In this document: positions 34,480 to 42,119 of the stretch, in pieces
Layout: every line of letters begins with the position of its first letter
How positions within the stretch are numbered: position 1 is the first letter of the stretch
Source of the DNA: Marinobacterium alkalitolerans
Lineage (GTDB): Bacteria > Pseudomonadota > Gammaproteobacteria > Pseudomonadales > Balneatricaceae
Length of the DNA: 64,000 nucleotides
Direction of reading: 5' to 3'
NCBI RefSeq assembly: GCF_017776525.1
Contig: NZ_JACVEW010000005.1
Span: 62,001-126,000 of the forward strand
Position numbers and translations under genes: made by a program
Notes under the pieces: generated by a model
The model's input: only the letters and a program-made list of their open reading frames with translations
Database searches by the model: none
Told to the model about the DNA's origin: nothing

Positions 34480-35477
34480 GCCGGGTGCTGGTGCTGTATA
34501 CGGGGGGCACGATCGGCATGGTGTCGTCGGAGCAGGGGTATGTACCCCAGTCCGGCTTTGAAGCGGCGCTCAGATCGCGGCTGAACGACAAGCGCCTGCC
34601 TGACTTTGACGTGCTCGAGTTTGAGCAGCCGCTGGACAGCGCCAGCCTGGTGCCTGAAGACTGGAGCCGTATTGCTCGGATGCTTGAGCAGCACTGGCAG
34701 CGGTATGACGGTTTCGTGGTACTGCACGGGACAGATACCCTGGCCTACACGGCCTCTGCGCTGTCGTTCATGCTGCCGCAGCAGGATAAGTCGGTCGTGC
34801 TGACCGGCTCGCAGATTCCGCTCAGTCAGGCACGCAGCGATGCCATGGATAACCTGATCACCGCGCTGCAACTGGCTGCGCGGGATGATCTGGCGGAAGT
34901 ATGTGTGTGTTTTAACGGTCGCATTATGCGCGGCAATCGCTGTCGCAAGGTCAGCAGTAACGCGCTGGCGGCCTTCGACTCGCCCAACTTCCCCTGGCTC
35001 GGTGAGGCCGGGATAGAGCTTGGTATCAGGCCGGAGCTGTTGCTGCCGGCGGCGCCCACCCGGTTTGAAATCTCACCCTGCCAGAGCGGGTCTGTGGCCA
35101 TGCTGGGCTTTTATCCGGGCATGCAGGCATCGATGCTTGAAGCCTTGTGCACTCAGCCGGGCCTCAAGGGCATGGTGCTGACAACCTACGGGGTCGGTAA
35201 TGCACCGGATGATCCGGCGCTGTTGAAAGTGCTGGGAAGCGCCGTCGAACGGGGGCTGACAGTGGTCAATCTGAGCCAGTGTCATCAGGGTCGGGTGGCT
35301 CAGGGCGCCTATGCCAGCGGATCCCTGCTGAACGGAATCGGTGTGATACCCGGTATGGATATGACGCCTGAAGCGGCATTTACCAAATTGCAGCACCTGA
35401 CTGCGCTGTATGACCAGCCGGAGGCTGTGCGTGACAGAATGGTGATAAGCCTGCGGGGTGAGTGCAGTGCAGCATAA
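34476..35477 (+). CDS. Asparaginase, type I (cytoplasmic)
   Basis: A 333-residue L-asparaginase-like amidohydrolase: asparagine to aspartate plus ammonia. The first catalytic Thr is in LYTGGTIGMV at the N-terminus, the second in VVLHGTDTLAYTASAL with the Asp-Lys partners nearby (QQDKSVVLTGSQIP). There is no signal peptide, which fits the cytoplasmic AnsA class. The start codon lies inside the end of aspA, so the two enzymes are co-translated and convert asparagine to fumarate. A relative, glutaminase-asparaginase, is usually periplasmic and so less likely. Confidence 0.9.
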   Translation: MSRVLVLYTGGTIGMVSSEQGYVPQSGFEAALRSRLNDKRLPDFDVLEFEQPLDSASLVPEDWSRIARMLEQHWQRYDGFVVLHGTDTLAYTASALSFMLPQQDKSVVLTGSQIPLSQARSDAMDNLITALQLAARDDLAEVCVCFNGRIMRGNRCRKVSSNALAAFDSPNFPWLGEAGIELGIRPELLLPAAPTRFEISPCQSGSVAMLGFYPGMQASMLEALCTQPGLKGMVLTTYGVGNAPDDPALLKVLGSAVERGLTVVNLSQCHQGRVAQGAYASGSLLNGIGVIPGMDMTPEAAFTKLQHLTALYDQPEAVRDRMVISLRGECSAA

Positions 35478-35606
35478 AAAAGGCCCCTCTTCCTGAGAAG
35501 AGGGGCAGCAAAGTGCAAACAACTCAAACGGCCAGAGTTGGAAGGGATGCGAGAGAGTTTCGAGGAAGAGCAAGAGCCAGCTCTCTCGCGTCCTGCTGGA
35601 CAGGAC
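35476..35606 (-). ncRNA. Candidate structured small RNA
   Basis: The minus strand of this gene-free stretch can fold into three stem-loops. The first is GTCCTG/CAGGAC (35590-35606, 5-nt loop). The second is CGAGAGAG/CTCTCTCG (35550-35588, wide loop). The third is a perfect 10-bp terminator stem (35483-35492 with 35497-35506), followed on the minus strand by a run of T at 35476-35481. A promoter-like pair lies upstream (35613-35641). The transcript would be about 130 nt. No convincing reading frame is present. Alternatively the last hairpin may only terminate the prephenate dehydratase mRNA, whose gene ends about 200 bp upstream on this strand. Confidence 0.5.
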
Positions 35607-35612
35607 ACCTTA

Positions 35613-35644
35613 ACTATCGTCCATTTTGTTGCATTGCACAATGC
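35613..35644 (-). promoter_or_regulatory. Candidate promoter and palindromic operator for the small RNA
   Basis: On the minus strand TTGTGC (35641-35636) and GATAGT (35618-35613) are 17 bp apart, a weak -35/-10 match with correct spacing. The -35 lies inside the palindrome GCATTG-CA-CAATGC at 35631-35644, 6-bp arms with a 2-bp centre, which looks like a repressor or activator site. A partial extra copy, TGCAATGCAACAA, continues toward the -10. Confidence 0.4.
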
Positions 35645-35706
35645 TGCTTTTAGACTATTTGAGTCTTAGAAATTAGTTCTTTTGTGCAGTGCGGAATAAA
35701 ACGAGC

Positions 35707-36579
35707 CTAGAGTTCCAGGTTCATATGGCTGAACCGGAACGGGTGGGCTTCGTACGTGCCGATGACCCGCACCTCTTCCGCGAAAAAGTTCAGTTCCTGC
35801 ATGGCGAATTTCATGGCCTGCTGATGGGGATGGCCTTCCACATCCAGGTGGAAGCTGGAAACCTGCATGGTTTCCGAGGCCATGTAGCTCTCAAGCTTCA
35901 CCATGTTGACGCCGTTGGTGGCGAATCCGCCCAGCGCCTTGTACAGGGAGGCCGGAATGTTGCGTACCCGGAACATGAGCGAGGTCATGTAGCGAATGTT
36001 TCCATCCAGTGGCGGGATCATCTGGTCCTTGGACAGGATGATAAAGCGGGTGGTATTGCCGGTCTTGTCCTGAAAGTTTTCCTTCAGCACGTCCAGCCCG
36101 TACAGCTCTGCCGCCAGACTGGACGCAATGGCCGCGTGGCCCGGCTGGCGCTTCTCGGCCAGTTCGGCGGCTGAACCCGCCGTATCCAGTGCAGCAATCG
36201 GTTCAATCCCCAGTGCGCGCAGGTTTTCAGCACATTGCGCCAGCGCCTGAGGGTGTGAAGAAACCGTTTTTACATCCTCCAGCCGGGTGCCCGGCAGCGC
36301 CAGCAGGCAGTGGTTGACCGGCTCGAAGTGCTCGCCAATCACATGCAGGCGGGTTTTCGGCATCAGTCGGTAGATCTCTTCGACGCGCCCAGCCGTGGAG
36401 TTTTCAAGCGGAATCATGGCCAGTCGCGCTTCACCGCGTTCCACCATAAACATCGCTTCTACAAAGGATTCGCAGGCCTTGGGAGTCAATTCCGGATGCA
36501 CGCGGCGGCAGGCCAGGTGAGAGTAAGCGCCCTGATGGCCCTGATAGGCGATGATGGTGTTCTGGGTCATGGTGTCCAT
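35707..36579 (-). CDS. pheA: Prephenate dehydratase, monofunctional with ACT domain
   Basis: A 290-residue prephenate dehydratase (phenylpyruvate formation in phenylalanine synthesis). The catalytic domain has AYQGHQGAYSHLAC at the start, MIPLENSTAGRV, and the catalytic TRF in NTTRFIIL. A C-terminal ACT domain (VRNIPASLYKALGGFATNG, then VKLESYM) binds phenylalanine for feedback. No chorismate mutase domain is attached, unlike the bifunctional PheA of most gammaproteobacteria, and the ACT motif LESY replaces the usual ESRP. Both are typical of the alphaproteobacterial form. Starts at 36579 or 36570 are possible; neither has a clear ribosome site. Confidence 0.9.
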   Translation of the reverse strand: MDTMTQNTIIAYQGHQGAYSHLACRRVHPELTPKACESFVEAMFMVERGEARLAMIPLENSTAGRVEEIYRLMPKTRLHVIGEHFEPVNHCLLALPGTRLEDVKTVSSHPQALAQCAENLRALGIEPIAALDTAGSAAELAEKRQPGHAAIASSLAAELYGLDVLKENFQDKTGNTTRFIILSKDQMIPPLDGNIRYMTSLMFRVRNIPASLYKALGGFATNGVNMVKLESYMASETMQVSSFHLDVEGHPHQQAMKFAMQELNFFAEEVRVIGTYEAHPFRFSHMNLEL

Positions 36580-36681
36580 ACGTCGGCTGAAAAACGGAGG
36601 CGGTATTATGGCATACCCGGTGATCAGCTGAAAAAGATATCCGTATTTGCTACTGTTGCTGGCCGTTGGAGGAATGCCCAT

Positions 36682-37386
36682 ATGACCCCTGAACGTGAAC
36701 AAAAGCTCCTGTCGGTGCTGGCCCGCCGGCAACCCGATCTCACCCTGATTGCTGAACAGGTCCACAAGCCGCGCAATATCTCGGCGTTGATCCGCAATTG
36801 TGACGCGGCGGGCATTGCCGAGGTTCAGGTGGTCAAGCCCAAAGAGGGATACCACAACTACCGGGGGACCGCTCTGGGCTCGGATCGCTGGCTGGATGTG
36901 GGGCTGCACGAGACCATTGATGCAGCGGTTGAGCAGGTTCGCACGCAGGGAATGAAGGTCTATGCGGCACACCTGTCCGACACGGCCGTGTCCTACCGAG
37001 AGGTGGATTACACTCTGCCCTGTGCCATTGTGATGGGGGCCGAGAAGGAGGGGATCAGTCCCCGTGCGGCCGAGTTGGCCGATGAACATGTCATTATTCC
37101 CATGCAGGGGGTGGTCAGCTCCCTGAATGTCTCCACCGCAGCGGGCATCATTCTGGCTGAGGTGATCGATCAGCGCTTGAAAGCGGGGCTTTATGATCAG
37201 TCACGCATGTCGCAAGAGTGGATCGCACGTAAACTGTTTGAAGCACGCCATCCGCGCGTTGCCGAGTTTTGCCGCCGCCGCAGGCTGGCCTACCCGGCAT
37301 ATGATGCGCGGGGCGAGATGCTGGAACCGGCTGCCTGGAACGAGCAGGTGACGGCTGGCACGGCACCCCGCCTTGAAACGGTCTGA
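36682..37386 (+). CDS. trmH: tRNA (guanosine(18)-2'-O)-methyltransferase
   Basis: A 234-residue SPOUT-class methyltransferase that methylates the ribose of G18 in the D-loop of tRNAs. The N-terminal helix TLIAEQVHKPRNISALIRNCDAAG has the conserved Asn-Arg; knot motifs are IVMGAEKEGIS and IPMQGVVSSLNVSTAAGIIL, which bind SAM. A C-terminal helical extension of about 60 residues is typical of TrmH. GGAGGA lies 9 nt before the ATG at 36682. It is divergent from pheA, and the DctB-like kinase gene follows 13 bp after the stop. Confidence 0.93.
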   Translation: MTPEREQKLLSVLARRQPDLTLIAEQVHKPRNISALIRNCDAAGIAEVQVVKPKEGYHNYRGTALGSDRWLDVGLHETIDAAVEQVRTQGMKVYAAHLSDTAVSYREVDYTLPCAIVMGAEKEGISPRAAELADEHVIIPMQGVVSSLNVSTAAGIILAEVIDQRLKAGLYDQSRMSQEWIARKLFEARHPRVAEFCRRRRLAYPAYDARGEMLEPAAWNEQVTAGTAPRLETV

Positions 37387-37399
37387 CCGGGAGTCTTCG

Positions 37400-39475
37400 T
37401 TGAACACGGGTTTATCGCGCCTGAAACGCCTGCCCCTCTGGTTGGCCGCAACCCTCTATGCCCTGATTATTCTCGCGGCTGCGCTGGGAGCAGGTGCGCT
37501 GTCCAGAGAGTGGGCGCTGTCTGCCCTGCACGTGCAAGGGGGCGACCGGCTGTTGGCCAGTATCAGCCAGATGCGCAAGGTGCTGGGTCAATACAATTAC
37601 CTGCCTTTTCTGGTTGCGCAGAATACGGATGTGCACCGCCTGCTGGAGCAGCCGGCCAGCAGTCATCAGGCAACGGTGAACCGTGTGCTGGAGCAGCTGA
37701 ATCTGGTGGCGGGGTCAACCGCGCTGTATGTGCTGGATCGCAGCGGGCAGCCGCTGGCCTACAGCAACTGGCGTGAACCCAGCGCACACCCGCGCAGCCC
37801 TGACCGTGACTCCCGCTATTTTACCCAGGCGCTGGCCGGGGAGCAGGGGCTGGAGCTGAGGCTCCGGCCGGATGACGATTTGGCCAGCCTGTACATGTCG
37901 GCGCCCATCTATACCGACCGGCTGGCAGGGGTCGCGGTCATGCGACTGGATATGGCGCAACTGCGTGCGCAGCTGTCGATTGATCACCCGCTTGTCGTCC
38001 AGTCACCGGGGGGCGAGCTGATTCTGGGTACTGCCCCGGTGTGGCCACTGCCAACCGTAGACACCTACACGTTGAGTGACGGTACCGCGTTGCAGCTGGT
38101 GGGTGAAGGCGGGCGGCAATGGCTGCTGCAGCGTGTTGTGCTGGATGATCTGCAATGGCAGGTGGCGGTGCTGACGGATATTCGACCGGCGTTGAACCGC
38201 TCGCGCATACTGATCGGTGCCGTACTCATCTCGGGTGTGGCGCTGGCCCTGCTGTTGCTGTATCTGCGGGAGACACGGCACAAGAAGCGCCTGCAGCGGC
38301 AACAGATGCTGGAGCGTGCGCGCAGTGAAGAGCAGCAGCGGGATATTATCAATACCGCTCAGGTGGGGCTCATTCACATTGACCGCTCCGGTCGCATCGA
38401 ACTGATAAACCCGATGGGGATGCAGATCTTTGGCGTTTCCGTGGAGCTGGTGCGTCACCGCCCGGTAATGGAGTTTCTGGGTAAGGGGTTCGATGCGCGG
38501 CCCCTCAAGACAGCGCTGGATGCACTGGGAACGGAGCGGTTTCAGCCGTTGACCGGACTGGAAGTGGTGGGGCAGCGAGGGGATGGTTCGGCTTTCCCGA
38601 TGATGATTTCCATTCGGCAGATGGACCGCCACCCTGAACTGGGCTATCTGGTCACCGTGATCGATATCAGTCGCCGCAAACGGCTTGAACAGGCGCTGCG
38701 TGAAGCCAATGAATCACTGGAGCAAAAGGTGGTAGAGCGCACGCGAGCACTGGAGGAAGCTCAGGCCGAGCTGGTACAGGCCGGCAAGCTGGCGGCGCTG
38801 GGGCGGATGTCCGCATCGGTTGTGCACGAGCTGAACCAGCCCATGACGGCCATGAGAACCTACCTGGCCATCGCAAAGCGCCTGCTGGAGCAACCCGAGG
38901 CACTGACACGCAACCTCAGGCAACAGGAAGAGCTGCTGGATCGCATGGCCCTGATCACCGGTCAGCTCAAGACCTTTGCCTATCGCAAGCCCGAGCGAAT
39001 TGAACCGGTGTGCCTGCGCCAGATGCTGAATCAGGTATTGCAGATGTTTCGGGGCCGTTTCGAAGAACTGAAGCTGAAGCTGGACTATCAGGAACCGGAA
39101 GCCGGGCTGCGTGTGGCAGGTGATAACGCACGCTATGAGCAGGTCATGATCAACTTGATCAAGAATGCCTGTGATGCCATGTCCACGCAGAGCGGTGAAC
39201 ACCGGCTGCGCATTCAGGTGATGGCCCCTGAGGCCGGGCGTGTTGTGTTGGAGGTAGCGGACAATGGCCCGGGAATAGCGCCGGAACATCGCGGTCACCT
39301 GTTTGAGCCCTTTTTTACCACCAAGGAGGTAGGGCAGGGGCTCGGGCTGGGGCTGGCGATCGTCAGCAGCATTCTGCGAGACCTGGGCGGCGAAATCGAA
39401 ATTATGGATACAGAGCAGGGGGCCTGCTTCAGGCTAACCGTGCCCTTGTTTGATGAGCAGGAGACAACCGAATGA
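37400..39475 (+). CDS. DctB-like sensor histidine kinase
   Basis: A 691-residue membrane sensor kinase. Helix 1 is near residues 13-33. A large periplasmic double-Cache-like domain follows (VLGQYNYLPFLVAQNTDV, the RDSRYFTQAL segment of DctB-type sensors). Helix 2 is near 270-290, then a PAS domain, a coiled coil and the kinase core: H476 in VVHELNQPMTAMRTY, N-box MINLIKNACDA, DNGPGIAPEH and GLGLGLAIVSS. The start is a TTG at 37400 because GGGAG sits 6 nt upstream and it avoids overlap with trmH; a TTG at 37373 is the alternative. It overlaps the regulator gene by 4 bp. Likely ligand: a C4/C5 dicarboxylate. Confidence 0.9.
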   Translation: MNTGLSRLKRLPLWLAATLYALIILAAALGAGALSREWALSALHVQGGDRLLASISQMRKVLGQYNYLPFLVAQNTDVHRLLEQPASSHQATVNRVLEQLNLVAGSTALYVLDRSGQPLAYSNWREPSAHPRSPDRDSRYFTQALAGEQGLELRLRPDDDLASLYMSAPIYTDRLAGVAVMRLDMAQLRAQLSIDHPLVVQSPGGELILGTAPVWPLPTVDTYTLSDGTALQLVGEGGRQWLLQRVVLDDLQWQVAVLTDIRPALNRSRILIGAVLISGVALALLLLYLRETRHKKRLQRQQMLERARSEEQQRDIINTAQVGLIHIDRSGRIELINPMGMQIFGVSVELVRHRPVMEFLGKGFDARPLKTALDALGTERFQPLTGLEVVGQRGDGSAFPMMISIRQMDRHPELGYLVTVIDISRRKRLEQALREANESLEQKVVERTRALEEAQAELVQAGKLAALGRMSASVVHELNQPMTAMRTYLAIAKRLLEQPEALTRNLRQQEELLDRMALITGQLKTFAYRKPERIEPVCLRQMLNQVLQMFRGRFEELKLKLDYQEPEAGLRVAGDNARYEQVMINLIKNACDAMSTQSGEHRLRIQVMAPEAGRVVLEVADNGPGIAPEHRGHLFEPFFTTKEVGQGLGLGLAIVSSILRDLGGEIEIMDTEQGACFRLTVPLFDEQETTE

Positions 39476-40839
39476 TGATGCCGGGTCGCGTCATGCTGGT
39501 GGATGATGAAGCGATGGTGCGTGAAGCGACCAGCCAGTGGCTGGAGCTGTCAGGCTTTGAAGTGGAAGCCTATGAGGCTGCTGAGGCTGCGCTGGCCAGG
39601 ATCACGCCCGAAACGGATGCAGTCCTGCTGACGGATGTGCGTATGCCGGGCATGGATGGGCTTGAATTGATGCGGGAAGCCTTGCAACGCGCTCCGGATC
39701 TGCCGGTTATCCTCCTGACGGCGCATGGTGATGTGGACATGGCGACAGATGCGATGCGTGCCGGTGCCTATGATTTCATCGAAAAGCCCTATGTCCCTGA
39801 CCGTCTGGTCGAGCGAATTCAGCGCGCCTGTGAAAAGCGCCGACTCACGCTTGAGAACCTGCGTCTGCAGCAGAATCTGGCCAGCCGCAGCGGGCTGGAT
39901 GCACGGCTGATCGGGATCTCGCCAGCGATCCAGCGGGTCAGGAATGAGCTGCTTGCTCTGGCCGAGCTGGACACCAATGTGATCATTTATGGTGAAACGG
40001 GAACCGGCAAGGAGCTGGTTGCGCAGTGCCTGCATGACTACAGCAACCGTGCCCGGCACCACTTCGTACCGATCAACTGCGGCGCCATTCCGGAAAACCT
40101 GATCGAAAGTGAGCTGTTCGGCCATGAAGCGGGCGCGTTTACCCATGCTGCCAAGCGCCGTATCGGGAAGTTCGAGTACGCCAGCAAGGGCACACTCTTT
40201 CTCGATGAGATTGAAAGCATGCCGCTGAACCTGCAGGTGAAGGTACTGCGTGCATTGCAGGAGCATCAGATCGAACGGCTGGGCGCAAATGCTCCGATTC
40301 CGGTGGATCTGCGTGTTATTGCCGCTGCCAAGGTCGATCTGCGGGATGATCCCAACTTCAGGGAAGATCTCTTCTACCGCCTGAACGTGTCCGAGCTGCA
40401 CATTCCCCCTTTGCGTGAGCGGATTGAGGATGTACCGCTGCTGTTCGCACACTATGTGCATCGGGGCGCCGTCGATCATGATCGTGAGCCGCGTACTCTG
40501 TCAGATCATGATATTGATGCGCTGCAATCCTATGCCTGGCCCGGGAACGTGCGTGAACTGAAGAACATCGCGATCCGTTATGCCATCGACCCCCGTGCCA
40601 GCCTGGTGGATCTTCTGTCCCGCCAGCAGCAGATGCAGTTCAAGCCGGTGGTGACACGGCCCAATCTGCCACTGGCGGTTCAGGTCGCCGATTACGAGGC
40701 ACGCCTGATACGGGAGGCGCTGGAAAAGCACCGGGGCAATATCAAGGCCGTGATGGAAGCACTGGATCTGCCCCGCCGAACGCTGAACCAGAAAATGGTG
40801 CGCTATGGGCTGAATCGGGCTGATTTTACCGAGGAATAG
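39472..40839 (+). CDS. DctD-like sigma-54-dependent response regulator
   Basis: A 455-residue NtrC-family activator. The receiver has D11/D12/E13, D55 (TDVRMPG) and the K of IEKPY. The AAA+ domain has Walker A GETGTGKE from residue 174, Walker B FLDEIES and an R-finger region. The sigma-54-contact loop reads GAFTHA at 221-226 rather than the usual GAFTGA. The C-terminal Fis-type helix-turn-helix is NIKAVMEALDLPRRTLNQKM. It overlaps dctB-like by 4 bp. A sigma-54 promoter with upstream repeats lies just downstream, ahead of the TAXI transporter genes, the probable target. Confidence 0.93.
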   Translation: MMMPGRVMLVDDEAMVREATSQWLELSGFEVEAYEAAEAALARITPETDAVLLTDVRMPGMDGLELMREALQRAPDLPVILLTAHGDVDMATDAMRAGAYDFIEKPYVPDRLVERIQRACEKRRLTLENLRLQQNLASRSGLDARLIGISPAIQRVRNELLALAELDTNVIIYGETGTGKELVAQCLHDYSNRARHHFVPINCGAIPENLIESELFGHEAGAFTHAAKRRIGKFEYASKGTLFLDEIESMPLNLQVKVLRALQEHQIERLGANAPIPVDLRVIAAAKVDLRDDPNFREDLFYRLNVSELHIPPLRERIEDVPLLFAHYVHRGAVDHDREPRTLSDHDIDALQSYAWPGNVRELKNIAIRYAIDPRASLVDLLSRQQQMQFKPVVTRPNLPLAVQVADYEARLIREALEKHRGNIKAVMEALDLPRRTLNQKMVRYGLNRADFTEE

Positions 40840-40889
40840 GCCGATTTTTGCTTATCGTATTGCCGGGGTTTCGGCTGTTTTTTGCTTAT
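40839..40889 (+). promoter_or_regulatory. Two direct repeats, likely activator binding sites
   Basis: GGCCGATTTTTGCTTAT at 40839-40855 is repeated as GGCTGTTTTTTGCTTAT at 40873-40889, 15 of 17 bases identical and 34 bp apart, about three helical turns. They lie 62-112 bp upstream of the sigma-54 promoter, where NtrC-family activators bind. The first repeat begins at the last base of the regulator gene. Confidence 0.55.
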
Positions 40890-40950
40890 TCAGCTTTTGG
40901 TCCTTTTGTAAATATCTTTTAAATCAAATAGATATGGTTTTTGGGTGAGT

Positions 40951-40966
40951 TGGCCCGATTTCTGCT
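40951..40966 (+). promoter_or_regulatory. Sigma-54 (-24/-12) promoter
   Basis: TGGCCC-GATTT-CTGCT matches the sigma-54 consensus TGGCAC-N5-TTGCW with the invariant GG and GC dinucleotides at the right spacing and only two differences. It is 52 bp upstream of the TAXI binding-protein start and directly downstream of a sigma-54-type regulator gene. Confidence 0.75.
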
Positions 40967-41018
40967 ATTCCTACAGGTGTCTTTAACAACAATGAAAACG
41001 ACAACCTGAGGAATCAAT

Positions 41019-42050
41019 ATGAATCTTGGCAAACGCACTCTCATCAAGGCGATTGGGCTCTCCATGGCTGTTGGCGCCGTTGCGGGCCCGGCCGGTCTTG
41101 CACAGGCGGCGGATGACAACCGTTCCTACATTCTGGCAACCGCTTCAACCGGTGGCACCTACTATCCCGTGGGTGTTGCGCTGGCGACCCTGACCAAGGT
41201 GAAGCTGGAGCCGACTCAGGGCATTTCCATGTCGGCCATCAACTCCGCCGGCTCCGGTGAGAACATCAAGCTGCTGCGTGAGAACGAAGCACAGTTTGCG
41301 ATCCTGCAGGGCCTCTACGGTGCCTGGGCGTGGAGTGGTGAAGGTGCCATGGAAGCCTCCGGCAAGCAGGAAAACCTGCGCTCTGTCAGCATGCTGTGGC
41401 AGAACGTTGAGCACTTCGTGGTTCGCAGCAAGTACGCTCAGACCGGCACCATCAGTGACCTGAAAGGTCTCGAAGGCGAGAAGTTCTCCATCGGCAAGAA
41501 AAACTCCGGTACTGAAGGCTCAGGCCGCACTATTCTGGGCAACCTGGGGATCAACGTTGATGGCTTCAGCCTGGCACACATGGGCTATGGCGCCTCTGCC
41601 GATGCGCTGCAGAACGGCACCATCGATGGCATGAACATTCCGGCAGGCGTGCCGGCTTCAGCCATTACCCGTGCCTATGCGGCCATGGGCGATGACATTC
41701 GCGTGCTGGACTTCACTGACGAGCAGATGAAAGAAGCCAATGGCAACTATCAGCTCTGGACCCGTTACGTGATCCCGGCCAACACCTATCCGGGTCAGAC
41801 CAAAGACATCAACACCATGGCACAGCCGAACTTCCTGGCCGTGCGTGATGACATCAGCGAAGAAGATGTCTACCTGCTGACCAAAACCGTCTATGAAAAC
41901 CTGCCGTTCCTGAACAGCATCCACAAAGCGACCAAAGCCATGGCGCTGGAAAAAGCGATTGCCGGTCTGCCGGTTCCGCTGCACCCGGGTGCTGCGCGCT
42001 ACTACCGTGAAATGGGTATCAGCATTCCGGATCACCTGATCGCTGAATAA
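41019..42050 (+). CDS. TAXI-family TRAP transporter solute-binding protein
   Basis: A 343-residue periplasmic binding protein of the TAXI (TRAP-associated extracytoplasmic immunogenic) family. A signal peptide ends at AQAA, about residue 31. The family's opening YILATASTGGTYYPVGVALA follows, then QFAILQGLYGAW, LKGLEGEKFSIGKKNSGTEGSGR and the C-terminal GAARYYREMGI. Known TAXI ligands include C5 dicarboxylates such as 2-oxoglutarate and glutamate. Linkage to the hydroxyglutarate oxidase gene favours a related C5 acid here. GAGGA lies 6 nt before the ATG. A perfect hairpin terminator separates it from the permease. Confidence 0.92.
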   Translation: MNLGKRTLIKAIGLSMAVGAVAGPAGLAQAADDNRSYILATASTGGTYYPVGVALATLTKVKLEPTQGISMSAINSAGSGENIKLLRENEAQFAILQGLYGAWAWSGEGAMEASGKQENLRSVSMLWQNVEHFVVRSKYAQTGTISDLKGLEGEKFSIGKKNSGTEGSGRTILGNLGINVDGFSLAHMGYGASADALQNGTIDGMNIPAGVPASAITRAYAAMGDDIRVLDFTDEQMKEANGNYQLWTRYVIPANTYPGQTKDINTMAQPNFLAVRDDISEEDVYLLTKTVYENLPFLNSIHKATKAMALEKAIAGLPVPLHPGAARYYREMGISIPDHLIAE

Positions 42051-42062
42051 CCCGCTTCTCAG

Positions 42063-42090
42063 GGATCGGCCATTTTTGGCCGATCCTTTT
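42063..42090 (+). terminator. Terminator inside the TAXI operon
   Basis: GGATCGGCCA at 42063-42072 pairs perfectly with TGGCCGATCC at 42077-42086 over a TTTT loop, followed by TTTT. It lies 13 bp after the binding-protein stop and 30 bp before the permease start. No second promoter is visible in the gap, so permease expression must rely on read-through. Confidence 0.85.
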
Positions 42091-42119
42091 CCGTAACCGC
42101 TGTATTCAGGAATGAAGTG

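Noticed and set aside
35309-35641. Minus-strand 110-codon frame through the small-RNA region
   Set aside because: Continues antisense into ansA, lacks a ribosome site and passes through the terminator hairpin.
35631-35644. PhaR-type site suggesting a phasin gene
   Set aside because: The TGCAATGCAACA-like sequence resembles reported PhaR sites, but no phasin frame follows and no PHA genes are nearby, so only a generic palindrome is claimed.
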